Assembly (NCBI RefSeq): GCF_000013865.1
Contig: NC_007948.1
Span: 3,162,001 to 3,226,000, forward strand
DNA length: 64,000 bases
Source: Polaromonas sp. JS666
GTDB lineage: Bacteria > Pseudomonadota > Gammaproteobacteria > Burkholderiales > Burkholderiaceae_C
Reading direction: 5' to 3'
Positions within the stretch are counted from its first letter, which is position 1, and each line of letters starts with the position of its first letter. Positions 8,253 to 17,882 of this stretch are shown in pieces. The translations under genes were made by a program, and so were the position numbers. The notes below the pieces were generated by a model. The model made no database searches, had not been told where the DNA came from, and saw only the letters and a program-made list of their open reading frames with translations.

Positions 8253-9752
8253 TCAGGCGGCGTAGACTGCCCTTGGCCTGCGCAGCCAGCCCAGCACCAG
8301 CGGCATGGTCCACACCAGCACGGTCAGCACGGCAAGCGTGGCGGCGATGGGCCGACCCACAAAGGCCATCAGGTTGCCATCCGACTTGATCATCGAGGTG
8401 ATGAAATTTTCCTCCAGCATGCCTCCAAGCACCACACCCAAAATCGCGGGAGCGATCGGAAAGTGGTTTTCCTCCAGCAGGTACGCAATCAGCCCGGCCA
8501 CCAGCATCACGCCGATTTCGAACATGGAGTTGTTGATGGCAAAAGTGCCCACCATGCAGAACAGCAGGATCAGCGGCATCAGAATGTTGCGCGGCACCTT
8601 GAGTATCTTTTTGGAGGCCTTGATGCACAGGATGCCCAGCGGAACCATGATGATGTTGGCCAGGATGAAGATCAGGAAAATCGCATAGATGTTTTGCGGG
8701 TTGGTGGTGAAGAGCGTCGGCCCCGGGTTCATGTTCTTCATGTAGAGCACGCCAATGACAATCGCGGTAATCGAGTCGCCCGGAATGCCGAACACCAGCG
8801 CGGGAATCCACGCGCCGGCCAGCGCGCTGTTGTTGGCAGAGCCCGATTCGACAATGCCTTCGACATGGCCGGTGCCGAATTTTTCGGGCTCTTTGGAAAA
8901 CTTCTTGCTCATGGCGTACGACATCCAGGCCGCAATGTCGGCTCCGGCACCTGGCAAGGCCCCCACGGCGGTACCCAGCACGCTGCCCCGCAGGATCTGC
9001 ACAGGGTATTTTTTGGCCAGCTTCCATTGCCCCTTGAGCACATTGCCCACCTGCTCCACCACCAGTTCGGCCGGCGGGCTGGTGTCCACAACATAGCGAA
9101 TGATCTCGGAAATGGCAAACATGCCGATCATCATCGCGATCATGCCGATGCCGCCCGTCATCTCAGCGTTGCCAAAGGTGAAGCGCGGAAAGCCGGCCGG
9201 GTTGTTCAGGCCGACACAGGCGACCAGCAGACCAAGGAACAGGGTGATCAACCCCTTGAGAGGTCTATCAGATGTGATGAACACGGCGCAGGTCAGCCCC
9301 AGCAACACCAGCCAGAAATATTCGAACGAGCTGAACCTGATGGCGAATTCGGCCAGCGCCGGCGCAGCAACAATCAGCACAATCGTGCCGAACAGTCCGC
9401 CCACGGCCGAAAATACCAGGCCGGCCCCGAGCGCCACCTCGGCCTGGCCCTTGCGGGTTAGTGCAAAGGCCTCATCGGTGTATGCGGCAGAGGCGGGTGT
9501 GCCCGGTATGCGCAGGAGGCAGCCGGGGATGTCGCCCGAAAAAATCGCCATCGCGGTGGCCGTCACGATGGCGGCTATGGCCGGCACCGGGGCCATGAAA
9601 AAGGTCACAGGCACCAGCAGTGCCGTGGCCATGGTGGCGGTAAGCCCCGGCACCGCCCCTACGAACAAGCCGTAAAACGCGGCGAGCACCATCACAAAAA
9701 GGGTGTAGGGCTCGAACACCATCAAAAACGCCTGTGCCACTGCATTCCACAT
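8253..9752 (-). CDS. tctA: tripartite tricarboxylate transporter, large membrane subunit TctA
   Basis: 499 residues, about 12 hydrophobic segments, the size of TctA. Family signatures are present: GAVPGLTATMATALLVPVT near the N-terminus, GDIPGCLLRIPGTPASAAYTDEA, and the mirrored GALPGAGADIAAWMSYAMSK, reflecting the internal duplication of this permease. TctA forms the transport channel with TctB and takes substrate (citrate-like di/tricarboxylates or others) from the periplasmic receptor TctC. Of several start codons, the ATG at 9752 was chosen because GGGAGG lies eight bases before it. Confidence 0.92.
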   Translation of the reverse strand: MWNAVAQAFLMVFEPYTLFVMVLAAFYGLFVGAVPGLTATMATALLVPVTFFMAPVPAIAAIVTATAMAIFSGDIPGCLLRIPGTPASAAYTDEAFALTRKGQAEVALGAGLVFSAVGGLFGTIVLIVAAPALAEFAIRFSSFEYFWLVLLGLTCAVFITSDRPLKGLITLFLGLLVACVGLNNPAGFPRFTFGNAEMTGGIGMIAMMIGMFAISEIIRYVVDTSPPAELVVEQVGNVLKGQWKLAKKYPVQILRGSVLGTAVGALPGAGADIAAWMSYAMSKKFSKEPEKFGTGHVEGIVESGSANNSALAGAWIPALVFGIPGDSITAIVIGVLYMKNMNPGPTLFTTNPQNIYAIFLIFILANIIMVPLGILCIKASKKILKVPRNILMPLILLFCMVGTFAINNSMFEIGVMLVAGLIAYLLEENHFPIAPAILGVVLGGMLEENFITSMIKSDGNLMAFVGRPIAATLAVLTVLVWTMPLVLGWLRRPRAVYAA

Positions 9753-9785
9753 ATGCATCACCTCCCGTGTGTGTTGTTCAGCCGT

Positions 9786-10259
9786 TTACCAGGCATGGTT
9801 GACCAGCAGGCCCCACGGCAGCGGCACCCGAAGCAGTTTGTAAAACGCAAAGTGAATCAGCAAACTGGCAATGATGGCGATCAGCAAGGACCTGCCGAGC
9901 GGCACGCGCAGTACGTAAAACATGGCCGTCAGGATGAGTGTGGCCGTCAGCAGGAAGCCGAGTTTGTCTGCCGCCAGCATGTAAAAGAGCACCGAGGCGA
10001 CGAGCACGGCAAGGCCCAGCACATGCCGGGGAGACTGCGTCCAGCCTTCAAACCGGACCCAGGGCGCCGCGGCCCTGGCATGCCAGCCGCGCACCATCAG
10101 GACCACGCCGCCCACGCACAGGCCTGCAGCGATCAAGCCCGGGAACAGGGCCGGCCCCACCTGCTGGCCAGGGATTTTCGGAAAGGACTGGACGGTAAAC
10201 AGCACCACAGCGCCCAGCAGGGCAAGCACCAGCCCGAAGATCGCGTCATTGAGTTTCAT
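9786..10259 (-). CDS. tctB: tripartite tricarboxylate transporter, small membrane subunit TctB
   Basis: 157 residues with four hydrophobic segments and the TctB start MKLNDAIFGLVLALLGAVVLF. Residues FPKIPGQQVGPALFPGLIA match the conserved first loop of the family. It lies 33 bases before tctA and 76 after tctC in the same direction. A hairpin-forming run of GGCCGGG/CCCCGGCC (about 10279-10301) between tctC and tctB may keep the receptor more abundant than the permease. Confidence 0.88.
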   Translation of the reverse strand: MKLNDAIFGLVLALLGAVVLFTVQSFPKIPGQQVGPALFPGLIAAGLCVGGVVLMVRGWHARAAAPWVRFEGWTQSPRHVLGLAVLVASVLFYMLAADKLGFLLTATLILTAMFYVLRVPLGRSLLIAIIASLLIHFAFYKLLRVPLPWGLLVNHAW

Positions 10260-10335
10260 GCGGAGACTTTCACGAATTGGCCGGGCAGGAGTCCCCGGCC
10301 CTGCGGGGTTCTTTGGCGGGTCGCCGGGACAGGCG

Positions 10336-11328
10336 CTACTTGGCGATGCCGACCGCCTTCATGGTCGCCCCGAGTTCGGCATCGGACTTCGCCATGAATT
10401 TGCCGAATTCGTCGGGGCCGGCGTACACCACGCCAAAGCCGCGGCTGGACATGAAGTCGTTGTATTCCTTGCTCGCCGCAATTTTTTTGATCGCGGCGCT
10501 CAGCTTGTCGCGCACCTCGGCAGGAATACCCTTGGGTGCCACAATGCCTCGCCACGCTGCCATGGTCCAGTCGCTGCCGATGGCAGCCTTGAGCGTGGCC
10601 ACGTTGGGGTACAGGGCTGCGGGCTTGTCATTCATGATCGCCAGGCTCTTGACCTTGCCGGCGTCAATCAGCGAGCGTGCTTCCGGCAAGGAGACCGGGG
10701 CAATGTCGACGCCGCCGGCAATCATGTCCTGCAAGCCAGGCGCAGCGCCATTGCTGGGAACCCAGGGCACGGAGGCCGGGTCGATTTTCTGGTCGCGGAG
10801 CAGGCCGGCAATGGCCAGGTGCCAGATGCCGCCCTGCCCGGTTCCCGAAGCCTTGAGCTTGCCGGGATTGGCCTTGATCGCCGCCAGCAGTTCATTGACG
10901 GTCTTGTAAGGCGCATCGGCCCTGACCTGAATACCCGCCGGGTCAGCATTGACCAGACCGATAGGGGTGTACGAAGCGCCTGTCAGCTCGGTCAGGCCCT
11001 GCCAGTGCATCATGCCGATCTCCACGGTGGCCAGGCCGATCGTGTAGCCGTCAGGCGGCGCCGAGGCAATGGCGGAATGGCCAACCACACCGCTGCCGCC
11101 CGTGCGGTTGACCACCGTGACGGGCTGGCCAATTTCCTTCTCCAGCAGGCTGCCCACGATGCGGGCCGTCGCATCGGTACCGCCGCCCGCCCCCCACGGC
11201 ACGATCAGCGTGACAGGCCGCGTGGGATAGCCCTGCGCTGCGACGGGCAGGGCCGCCGCCACCAAAGTCAGGCAGGCGATGGCGCCGGCGGCGCGAGCAA
11301 CAAACGAACGGCGTGATGAAGCGGGCAT
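10336..11328 (-). CDS. tctC: Bug/TctC periplasmic solute-binding receptor
   Basis: 330 residues. The first 31 form an export signal with a twin-arginine-like SSRRSFVARAAGA. The mature protein follows the Bug family: YPTRPVTLIVPWGAGGGTDATAR, then NRTGGSGVVGHSAIASAPPDGYT. It delivers a small, usually carboxylated, solute to the TctBA permease encoded downstream. Substrate cannot be told from sequence. The ATG follows AAGGAGACATCC. Confidence 0.9.
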   Translation of the reverse strand: MPASSRRSFVARAAGAIACLTLVAAALPVAAQGYPTRPVTLIVPWGAGGGTDATARIVGSLLEKEIGQPVTVVNRTGGSGVVGHSAIASAPPDGYTIGLATVEIGMMHWQGLTELTGASYTPIGLVNADPAGIQVRADAPYKTVNELLAAIKANPGKLKASGTGQGGIWHLAIAGLLRDQKIDPASVPWVPSNGAAPGLQDMIAGGVDIAPVSLPEARSLIDAGKVKSLAIMNDKPAALYPNVATLKAAIGSDWTMAAWRGIVAPKGIPAEVRDKLSAAIKKIAASKEYNDFMSSRGFGVVYAGPDEFGKFMAKSDAELGATMKAVGIAK

Positions 11329-11743
11329 GGATGTCTCCTTGTGGGCTGTCAGTGAATGGCTTGCGGGAATGCCTCAACAATTTGCAGCGCGCCGTGTTCC
11401 GACAAGGCATCCCTGAGGCGGCTTCGGGGCTCACTCTAGGACATTTGCCGCATCGTTGAAACTAGGGTGAACCATAGTATCGTATGATGATTAGCGACAA
11501 GACCAGGGTGTCTGCCGGACCATCAAAAACCCAGGCAAACCCGCGGAAGTCCTCATCCGGCAGCCATCTTATGCTGCTAAATACATAGCATTAATAGCCC
11601 GGCAGCCGCACCGGAAGCCCCCCGCAAAACGGAATCCTTTGATGAGACGGTAGGTCGCGACCGACACCCATCAGCGCTCCTCCCCGATAGCGCCCCCCTT
11701 CGCCTGCACCGATAGTGAAGCTATAACTTTTCGGAGAACAACA
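11329..11743. other. intergenic region tctC / small membrane protein
   Basis: 415 bases between divergent genes. An AT-rich segment around 11460-11500 (upstream of tctC) and an inverted repeat ATGCT-N11-AGCAT at 11571-11591 are the only visible structures. A TATAAC at about 11731 may be the -10 of the small gene at 11744. No gene seen. Confidence 0.35.
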
Positions 11744-11914
11744 ATGTCTTTTGCACTCTACATGATCGGTTTCCTGATCTTCCTCGGCGGGGTGATCTGG
11801 GGCGCGGTGGTGGCGGGCATACCGCATCTGTACATCGGCATCGGTGCACTGATATTTCTCGGCATCGGCATTTTCAGCGCCGTCAGCCGCACGCGCAGCA
11901 AAGACCCGTCCTGA
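11744..11914 (+). CDS. 56-residue membrane protein
   Basis: MSFALYMIGFLIFLGGVIWGAVVAG starts a protein with two hydrophobic helices (about 4-25 and 30-47) and a short basic tail SRTRSKDPS. The ATG follows CGGAGAACAAC, a sound ribosome site. Small two-helix proteins of this kind are common and mostly uncharacterised in Comamonadaceae. Its stop is 53 bases from the end of the convergent gene that follows. Confidence 0.65.
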   Translation: MSFALYMIGFLIFLGGVIWGAVVAGIPHLYIGIGALIFLGIGIFSAVSRTRSKDPS

Positions 11915-11966
11915 TCACTGGCGCCTGCTGAAGGCCGGTGCGGCGCCACAAAAAGGCCAGCGGCCT

Positions 11967-12260
11967 TCAGCCGTTGCTGACAGGGGCGCTCCGCTGCAGG
12001 CTGACAACGGATTCGGCGCCGCGTTTGCCACCTTCGGCTGCCACGGTCATCACGCCCCGAAAAGGCGGGCTAAACCGTGAAACCGATTCGGACAATTCCT
12101 GCTCAAGCCAGGTCACGCGCTGCGCGTACATCGATGCAAGCGCAAGATGATGGTCCGCCGCAATCTGGTGCTCGATGCGGGCCAGATTGGCTGCCTGCAA
12201 ATACTCCTGGGCTTTTCGAATATGGGCATCCACGCGTGTATGAAAAAGATCGAATCGCAT
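11967..12260 (-). CDS. small hypothetical protein, helical
   Basis: 97 residues; ATG preceded by the very strong site GAGGAGGGATCTTGT. The N-terminal 55 residues look alpha-helical (MRFDLFHTRVDAHIRKAQEYLQAANLARIEHQIAADHH cut here as a description of an amphipathic stretch), followed by a less ordered tail. No known domain; cytoplasmic. The ribosome site is the main argument for a real gene. Confidence 0.6.
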   Translation of the reverse strand: MRFDLFHTRVDAHIRKAQEYLQAANLARIEHQIAADHHLALASMYAQRVTWLEQELSESVSRFSPPFRGVMTVAAEGGKRGAESVVSLQRSAPVSNG

Positions 12261-12572
12261 ACAAGATCCCTCCTCATGAGCAGAAGTTGAAAGAAACCGT
12301 TTTTATTGAAACAGAAATAATGGTTTTGGGAATACCCAGTTTTAGGGATTGGCCCGTCCAATCTGTCGCGTTCTTGCGTAGGACGCCATCTACCGGCCTG
12401 CCGGCACGTCCCGATCCGGGGGCCCGGAGCGGAACACGGGCGCGCAAGTCAGCCCACAGCGCGGGCAAACCCGCTGGGTCGCGGCTGAAACGCTGACCGT
12501 CGGCACCGTCATCCGCCCGAGGATCTCCTTTGTGGTGCCCGGCTTTGGAGCATGGTCGCGAGATTTGTCTCG
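12261..12572. other. intergenic region before acyl-CoA dehydrogenase 3' end
   Basis: 312 bases. The first 80 are AT-rich and contain an inverted repeat AAACC/GGTTT at 12294-12326, likely part of the promoter of the leftward small gene. The remainder (12360-12570) is G+C-rich and shows no gene, terminator or repeat. Confidence 0.35.
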
Positions 12573-13742
12573 TCAGGCCTGCTTTCCACCCAGGCCCATG
12601 GACCGCGAAATCACCTCTTTCATGATCTCGTTGGTGCCGCCGTAGATGCGCTGCACGCGCGCATCGGCATAGGCGCGAGTGATCGGGTATTCCCACATGT
12701 AGCCATAGCCACCGAAGAGCTGTACGCATTCGTCCATGACCTTGCACTGCAGATCGCTGCACCAGTACTTGGCCATGCTGGCGGTCGCGGTGTCCAGCAT
12801 GTCCGCAGCTACCAGTTCGGTGCATTTGTCAACGAACACCCGCGCCACCTGCACCTCGGTCTGCAGCTCGGCCAGTTTGTAGCGTGTGTTCTGGTAGCTG
12901 GCCACGGGCTGGCCAAAGACCTTGCGCTCCTTCACATAGGCCAGCGTCCAGTCGATGGCGGCCTGCGCCGCCGACACGGCCGTGATGGCGATTTGCAGGC
13001 GCTCCCACGGCAACTGCTCCATCAGGCAGATAAATCCCCGGTTCTCGTGCGCCTCGCCGCCCAGCAGGTGGCCGGCCGGCACCTTCACGTCGTGAAAGAA
13101 GAGCTCGGAGGTGTCCTGCGCCTTCAGGCCGAGTTTCTTCAGGCGCTTGCCGACTTCAAAGCCGGGCATCCCGCGCTCCACCAGCAACAGGCTGGTCCCC
13201 TTGGCACCGGCGGCCGGGTTGGTCTTGGCCACCACGATCACCAGGTCGGCATGCCAGCCGTTGGTGACAAAGGTTTTGCTGCCGTTGAGCAGATAGCTGC
13301 CGTCGGACTGCTTGATGGCGGTGGTCTTGACGCCCTGCAGGTCGGAGCCGGCGGCGGGCTCGCTCATGGCGATGGCGCCCACCATACGGCCGCTGGCCAG
13401 CTGCGGCAGGAAGGTTTCCTTCTGAAGGCTGGTGCCGTAATGCAGGATGTAAGGCGCAACGATTTCGCTGTGCAGCCCGTAGCCGATGCCGGAGAAGCCA
13501 CCACGCACCAGTTCCTCCATCTGCACGACGGAATACAGCTTGTCAGCGCCCGAGCCGCCGTACACCTCGGGCATGGTCATGCACAAAAAGCCGTTGTCGC
13601 CGGCCTTGTTCCAGACCTGGCGGTCCACATAACCCTGCTCTTCCCATTGAGCATGAAAAGGCGCAATCTCCTTATCCATGAAGCGGCGGAAGGTATCCCG
13701 GAAGGATTCGTGGTCGGGGCTGAAGAGGCTGCGTTCGATCAT
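12573..13742 (-). CDS. acyl-CoA dehydrogenase
   Basis: 389 residues, full length for the family. The FAD/substrate motifs AIAMSEPAAGSDLQGVKT and the C-terminal YGGTNEIMKEVISRSMG are present; the Glu of GGTNEI is the catalytic base of the short/medium-chain type. The enzyme introduces the trans-2 double bond into an acyl-CoA and passes electrons to ETF. It is divergent from the thiolase-fadJ pair (224 bases apart), which perform the later steps, so the three genes make a nearly complete beta-oxidation set. Chain length preference is not evident. Confidence 0.9.
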   Translation of the reverse strand: MIERSLFSPDHESFRDTFRRFMDKEIAPFHAQWEEQGYVDRQVWNKAGDNGFLCMTMPEVYGGSGADKLYSVVQMEELVRGGFSGIGYGLHSEIVAPYILHYGTSLQKETFLPQLASGRMVGAIAMSEPAAGSDLQGVKTTAIKQSDGSYLLNGSKTFVTNGWHADLVIVVAKTNPAAGAKGTSLLLVERGMPGFEVGKRLKKLGLKAQDTSELFFHDVKVPAGHLLGGEAHENRGFICLMEQLPWERLQIAITAVSAAQAAIDWTLAYVKERKVFGQPVASYQNTRYKLAELQTEVQVARVFVDKCTELVAADMLDTATASMAKYWCSDLQCKVMDECVQLFGGYGYMWEYPITRAYADARVQRIYGGTNEIMKEVISRSMGLGGKQA

Positions 13743-13890
13743 GATGTCACCTGTCTGGCCGTCAAAGGGAGGTCACCGTAGGGTCTGCGTGAATCCTATT
13801 TATGCAAAGCGGGTGCTTTGTGAAATGAATATACTTCAACAGCCCTTGACGTCCGCCATTTCTTCAATATCGTCAGGTTGTCGATCTCGC

Positions 13891-13930
13891 CTATTTCGTC
13901 CGATTTCGTCCAATTTCGTTTTATTTCGTC
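13891..13930. repeat. four tandem 10-bp ATTTCGTC units
   Basis: CTATTTCGTC, CGATTTCGTC, CAATTTCGTT and TTATTTCGTC follow each other exactly every 10 bp in the promoter region between the acyl-CoA dehydrogenase and thiolase genes. The spacing equals one helical turn, so all copies face the same side of the DNA. Confidence 0.7.
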
Positions 13931-13966
13931 CTGCTGATCCATTCCCTGCCCCTGAGGAAAGCTGCC

Positions 13967-15172
13967 ATGACTGAAGCATTCATCTATGACGCCATACGCA
14001 CGCCGCGTGGCAAAGGCAAAAAGGACGGCAGCCTGCATGAAGTCAAGCCGGTGAACCTGCTGGCCGGCGTGCTGACCGAACTGCAGCGCCGCAATGGCTT
14101 TGACACCGCGGCGATAGACGACGTGGTGATGGGCGTGGTCTCGCCGGTCGGCGAACAGGGTGCGGTCATTGCCAAGGTGGCGGCGCTCCGGGCTGGCTGG
14201 GATTTCCGCGCTTCGGGGGTGCAGGTCAACCGCTTCTGCGCCTCGGGCCTGGAAGCGGTGAACCTGGCAGCGCAAAAGGTACGCTCGGGCTGGGAAGACC
14301 TGGTGGTGGCCGGCGGCGTGGAGAGCATGAGCCGGGTGCCGATTGGCTCCGACGGCGGCGCCTGGGCTCAGGACCCTGAAACCAACAGCGCGACCCTGTT
14401 TGTGCCGCAGGGCATAGGCGCCGACCTGATTGCAACGATCGAGGGTTTCAGCCGTGCAGAGGTGGACGCCTTTGCCTTGCAAAGCCAGCAGCGCGCTGCC
14501 GCAGCGCGTTCGGCCGGCCATTTTTTCAATTCCGTCGTGCCGGTGAAAGACCCGCTGGGCCAGATCATCCTGGGCGAAGATGAATTCATCAAGCCCCACA
14601 CCACGCTGGAGGGCCTGGCTCAGCTCAAGCCCGCGTTTGAGCAGCTGGGGGCGATGGGCTTTGACGCCGTGGCGCTGCAGCGCTATCCGCAGGTCGAGCG
14701 CATCCAGCATGTGCACCACGCAGGCAACTCTTCGGGCATTGTGGATGGTGCGGCGGCGGTGCTGATTGGCTCGGACGCGGCGGGCAGAACGCATGGCCTG
14801 CAGCCCCGCGCACGCATTGTGGCGGCGGCGCTGAGCGGCGCCGACCCGACCATCATGCTGACCGGGCCCATGCCGGCCACGCGCAAGGTGCTGGCCAAAG
14901 CAGGCATGACGGTGGAGCAGATCGACCTCTTTGAAGTCAACGAAGCCTTTGCCGCCGTGGTGATGCGCTTCATGAAGGAGATGCAGGTGCCGCACGAAAA
15001 AATCAACGTGAACGGCGGCGCGATTGCCATGGGCCACCCGCTGGGCGCCACCGGCGCGATGATTCTGGGCACGCTGGTCGACGAGCTGCACCGGCGCCAG
15101 CTGCGCTATGGCCTGGCCACGCTGTGCGTGGGCGGCGGCATGGGCATTGCGACGATTGTGGAGAGAGTCTGA
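13967..15172 (+). CDS. acetyl-CoA acyltransferase (thiolase)
   Basis: 401 residues. The nucleophilic Cys91 is in [12 protein letters not shown]; the second half has the His of [15 protein letters not shown] and the second Cys of TLCVGGGMG near the end, completing the catalytic triad. Thiolases of this type cleave 3-ketoacyl-CoA with CoA, the last step of beta-oxidation. The ATG follows GAGGAAAGCTGCC. Its TGA overlaps the ATG of the following multifunctional gene by one base, as in fadI-fadJ type operons. Confidence 0.92.
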   Translation: MTEAFIYDAIRTPRGKGKKDGSLHEVKPVNLLAGVLTELQRRNGFDTAAIDDVVMGVVSPVGEQGAVIAKVAALRAGWDFRASGVQVNRFCASGLEAVNLAAQKVRSGWEDLVVAGGVESMSRVPIGSDGGAWAQDPETNSATLFVPQGIGADLIATIEGFSRAEVDAFALQSQQRAAAARSAGHFFNSVVPVKDPLGQIILGEDEFIKPHTTLEGLAQLKPAFEQLGAMGFDAVALQRYPQVERIQHVHHAGNSSGIVDGAAAVLIGSDAAGRTHGLQPRARIVAAALSGADPTIMLTGPMPATRKVLAKAGMTVEQIDLFEVNEAFAAVVMRFMKEMQVPHEKINVNGGAIAMGHPLGATGAMILGTLVDELHRRQLRYGLATLCVGGGMGIATIVERV

Positions 15173-17331
15173 TGAAAACCATCCAGTACGCACTGACCGA
15201 AGAGTCTTTTGGCCGGGTGGCCACCATTACCTTTGACGAGCCCGGCTCGCCCGTCAACACCATGTGCCGGCAATGGCAGGACGACCTGAGCGAAGTCACC
15301 GCCCAGGTGCTCAAGGACAGGGAAGCCATCCAGGGCGTGATCCTGGCCTCTGCCAAGAGCACGTTTTTTGCCGGCGCCGACCTGAAGGCCGCGATGCGAC
15401 TGACGGCCGCCGATGCGTCCCAGGTGTACGCCGAGATCGAACGGGTGAAGAAAAACTTCCGCACGCTGGAGACCCTGGGCAAGCCGGTGGTGAGCTGCCT
15501 CAACGGCGCGGCCCTGGGCGGCGGCTGGGAACTGGCGCTCGTGGGCCACTACCGTGTGGCGGTGGATGACAGCAAGGTACGGTTTGGCCTGCCCGAAGTC
15601 ACGCTGGGCCTGCTGCCGGGCGCCAGCGGCGTGACCAAGATGACGCGCCACCTGGGCCTGATGGCAGCGCAGCCCTATCTGGTGGAAGGCAAGACCTTTG
15701 GCCCGCGTGAAGCGCTGGCGCTGAGCCTGGTGCATGCGCTGGTGCCCGATGCCGCTGCACTCCGCGCCCAGGCGCTCGCCTGGATAGCCGCCAACCCCAG
15801 GGCGCAGCACCCCTGGGACGCCAGGGACTACGAGATCCCCGGCGGAACCCCTGCCAGCCCCGAGGTTGCCGCAGCGCTGAGCGTGGCGCCCGCCATGCTG
15901 AAGAAAAAGACGCGCGGACTCTACCCGGCCCCGGAAGCCATCCTGGCCTGCATGGTCGAAGGTGCGCTGGTAGACCTGGAAACCGCCTTGCGCATTGAGA
16001 GCCGCTACCTGGCCAGGCTCATGACCGGCCCCAACGCCAGGGCCATGATCAACACCTTTTTCTTCAACATGAACGCGATCAAAAGCGGGCAGTCGCGGCC
16101 GTCCAGCGTGCCGCACGCCACGCCCCTCAAGGTCGGTGTACTGGGCGCCGGCATGATGGGCGCGGGCATTGCGTACGCGCAGGCCAGCCGGGGCTTGGCC
16201 ACCGTGCTCAAGGACGTGAGCCTGGACAAGGCCGAGGCCGGCAAGGCCTACAGCGCCAGGCTCACGCAGCCGCAGGTCGAGAAGGGCCACATGACCCCGG
16301 CGAACCAGGCAGCCCTGCTCTCACGCATCACGGCAACTGACCAGCTGGCGGATCTGGCGGGCTGCGACCTCATCATCGAGGCGGTATTCGAACAACGCGA
16401 CCTGAAGGCCAAAGTGACTCAGGAGGCCGAACCGCTGCTGGCGGCGGGCGGTTTTTTCGCGTCCAACACGTCCACCCTGCCCATCTCCGGCCTGGCAGTG
16501 GCCAGCAGCCGCCCCGAGAAATTCATTGGCATCCACTTCTTCAGCCCGGTGGACAAGATGAAGCTGGTCGAGATCATTCGCGGCCGGCAGACCGATGACG
16601 AAACCGTGGCGCGCGCCTTCGACTACGTGCAGGCGCTGGGCAAGATTCCCATCGTGGTCAACGACTCGCGCGGCTTTTACACCAGCCGCACTTTCGCCGC
16701 CTTCGTGATGGAAGGCGCGGCCATGCTGGGCGAAGGCATTCCGGCCGCGGTGATTGAAAACGCCGGGATGCAGGCCGGCATGCCGGTCGGCCCGCTGGCA
16801 GTGCTGGACGAAACCGCCCTGTCGCTGAGCGTGCATGTGCTGGACCAGACGCGCGCCGACTTCGCCGCCGAAGGCAAAACCTATATCGCAACACCGGGCG
16901 AATTGCTGGTGGAACGCATGGTCAAGGAATTCCAGCGAAATGGCCGGGCCGAAGGGGGCGGTTTTTATGACTACCCCGCTGAAAAGGGGGCGAAGAAAAT
17001 GCTGTGGCCACACCTCAAGGCACTGTTTGAAAAGTCCGGAACACCCTGGGACATAACCGGGATCAAGGACCGCCTGCTCTACCGCCAGGCCGTGGAAGCA
17101 GCGCGCTGCCTCAGCGAAGGCGTGCTGACCACCGTCGCAGAAGCCAATATCGGCTCCATCTTCGGCATCGGGTTTCCGGCCTGGACCGGCGGCACCCTGC
17201 AGTTCATTTACGGCATGGGCCTGGACGACTTTATCCGGCGCTGCGATGAACTGGCGGCAAAATTCGGCCCGGGCTTTATGCTGACCAACACGGTCAGAAG
17301 TGCCCTGCGCAAGCACCAGCCCGTCTACTGA
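15172..17331 (+). CDS. enoyl-CoA hydratase / 3-hydroxyacyl-CoA dehydrogenase (FadJ/FadB-like)
   Basis: 719 residues, bifunctional. The N-terminal crotonase domain (about 10-200) has the oxyanion-hole segments FFAGADLKAA and NGAALGGGWELAL and the catalytic Glu of GLPEVTLGLLPG. From about residue 320 the NAD-binding dehydrogenase begins with VGVLGAGMMGAGIAYA; FASNTSTLPIS and FIGIHFFSPVDKMKLVEII follow. The C-terminal dimerisation repeats run to the end. It hydrates enoyl-CoA and oxidises the hydroxyacyl-CoA; the thiolase before it should be its beta subunit. Start fixed by the TGATG overlap. Confidence 0.93.
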   Translation: MKTIQYALTEESFGRVATITFDEPGSPVNTMCRQWQDDLSEVTAQVLKDREAIQGVILASAKSTFFAGADLKAAMRLTAADASQVYAEIERVKKNFRTLETLGKPVVSCLNGAALGGGWELALVGHYRVAVDDSKVRFGLPEVTLGLLPGASGVTKMTRHLGLMAAQPYLVEGKTFGPREALALSLVHALVPDAAALRAQALAWIAANPRAQHPWDARDYEIPGGTPASPEVAAALSVAPAMLKKKTRGLYPAPEAILACMVEGALVDLETALRIESRYLARLMTGPNARAMINTFFFNMNAIKSGQSRPSSVPHATPLKVGVLGAGMMGAGIAYAQASRGLATVLKDVSLDKAEAGKAYSARLTQPQVEKGHMTPANQAALLSRITATDQLADLAGCDLIIEAVFEQRDLKAKVTQEAEPLLAAGGFFASNTSTLPISGLAVASSRPEKFIGIHFFSPVDKMKLVEIIRGRQTDDETVARAFDYVQALGKIPIVVNDSRGFYTSRTFAAFVMEGAAMLGEGIPAAVIENAGMQAGMPVGPLAVLDETALSLSVHVLDQTRADFAAEGKTYIATPGELLVERMVKEFQRNGRAEGGGFYDYPAEKGAKKMLWPHLKALFEKSGTPWDITGIKDRLLYRQAVEAARCLSEGVLTTVAEANIGSIFGIGFPAWTGGTLQFIYGMGLDDFIRRCDELAAKFGPGFMLTNTVRSALRKHQPVY

Positions 17332-17369
17332 AGCTCGAACCGATTTCTTTCAACCAAGCTCACCATCTC

Positions 17370-17583
17370 ATGCAACGACTCCAGAACAAGATAAGCGTCA
17401 TCACCGGCGCGTGTGATGAACGAGATGGAAGCCCGCGTGCCGCTCAAGCGCCTGAGCAGCCCAGGAAATCGCCCATATCTACGCTTTTCTGGCGAGTGAC
17501 GAGGCCGGCTATGTCAATGGCGCAGAGATCGGGGTGTCGGGCGGGATGACACCTGGCTATTTGCCCGCAACCTGCTCGACGTA
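17370..17583 (+). pseudogene. internally deleted short-chain dehydrogenase/reductase
   Basis: ATG at 17370 reads MQRLQNKISVITGA, the exact beginning of an SDR up to the first part of its Gly-rich NAD motif. It is then joined directly to the family's C-terminus in other frames: MEARVPLKRLSSP, a frameshift near 17460, then EIAHIYAFLASDEAGYVNGAEIGVSGGMTPGYL. The whole catalytic core (about 180 residues, including the Ser-Tyr-Lys site) is missing. Its decayed end overlaps the 3' end of the cytochrome gene by 27 bases. It lies just after fadJ and may once have belonged to that operon. Confidence 0.75.
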
Positions 17584-17880
17584 GCGCGCGATCGCCTGGA
17601 TCTGCTCTTCGGAAAGCGTGCGGAAGGCCGGCATCTGGCCGATGCCGTTCTTCAGCGCCTTGACCACGCGCTGGGCATCCGGCCTGAGTTCGTCCAGCGA
17701 CGGCCCGACGGTTCCCTCGGCGCCCGCGTCCTTGAGCGTGTGGCACAACGTGCAGGACGGCGTGGCGCCGCTGATGAAGAGCCGCTTGCCGTCCTCCTGG
17801 GCGTGGCAGGCCGCGCCGAGCGGGCCCAGCAACAGCAGCCAACCCAACAGCATGCGACCCGTGTGGGCAGAAAACCGCAC
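17557..17880 (-). CDS. sorB: c-type cytochrome subunit of sulfite dehydrogenase (SorB-like)
   Basis: 107 residues. A signal peptide (LLGWLLLLGPLGAACHA) precedes a monohaem cytochrome c domain with the haem site CTLCH and the Met ligand in GIGQMPAF. It starts two bases after the sorA stop, so it is translationally coupled; I chose the GTG at 17880 because it gives the signal a positively charged beginning (VRFSAHTGR), but ATG at 17853 is also possible. SorB takes electrons from the molybdenum subunit and passes them to the respiratory chain. Confidence 0.8.
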   Translation of the reverse strand: MRFSAHTGRMLLGWLLLLGPLGAACHAQEDGKRLFISGATPSCTLCHTLKDAGAEGTVGPSLDELRPDAQRVVKALKNGIGQMPAFRTLSEEQIQAIARYVEQVAGK

Positions 17881-17882
17881 CT

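Noticed and set aside
8169..9461. 430-codon plus-strand frame opposite tctA
   Set aside because: His/Gln-rich antisense translation of a clear permease gene.
13840..13935. CRISPR-like array in the repeats before the thiolase gene
   Set aside because: Units are 10 bp without spacers; no cas gene nearby.
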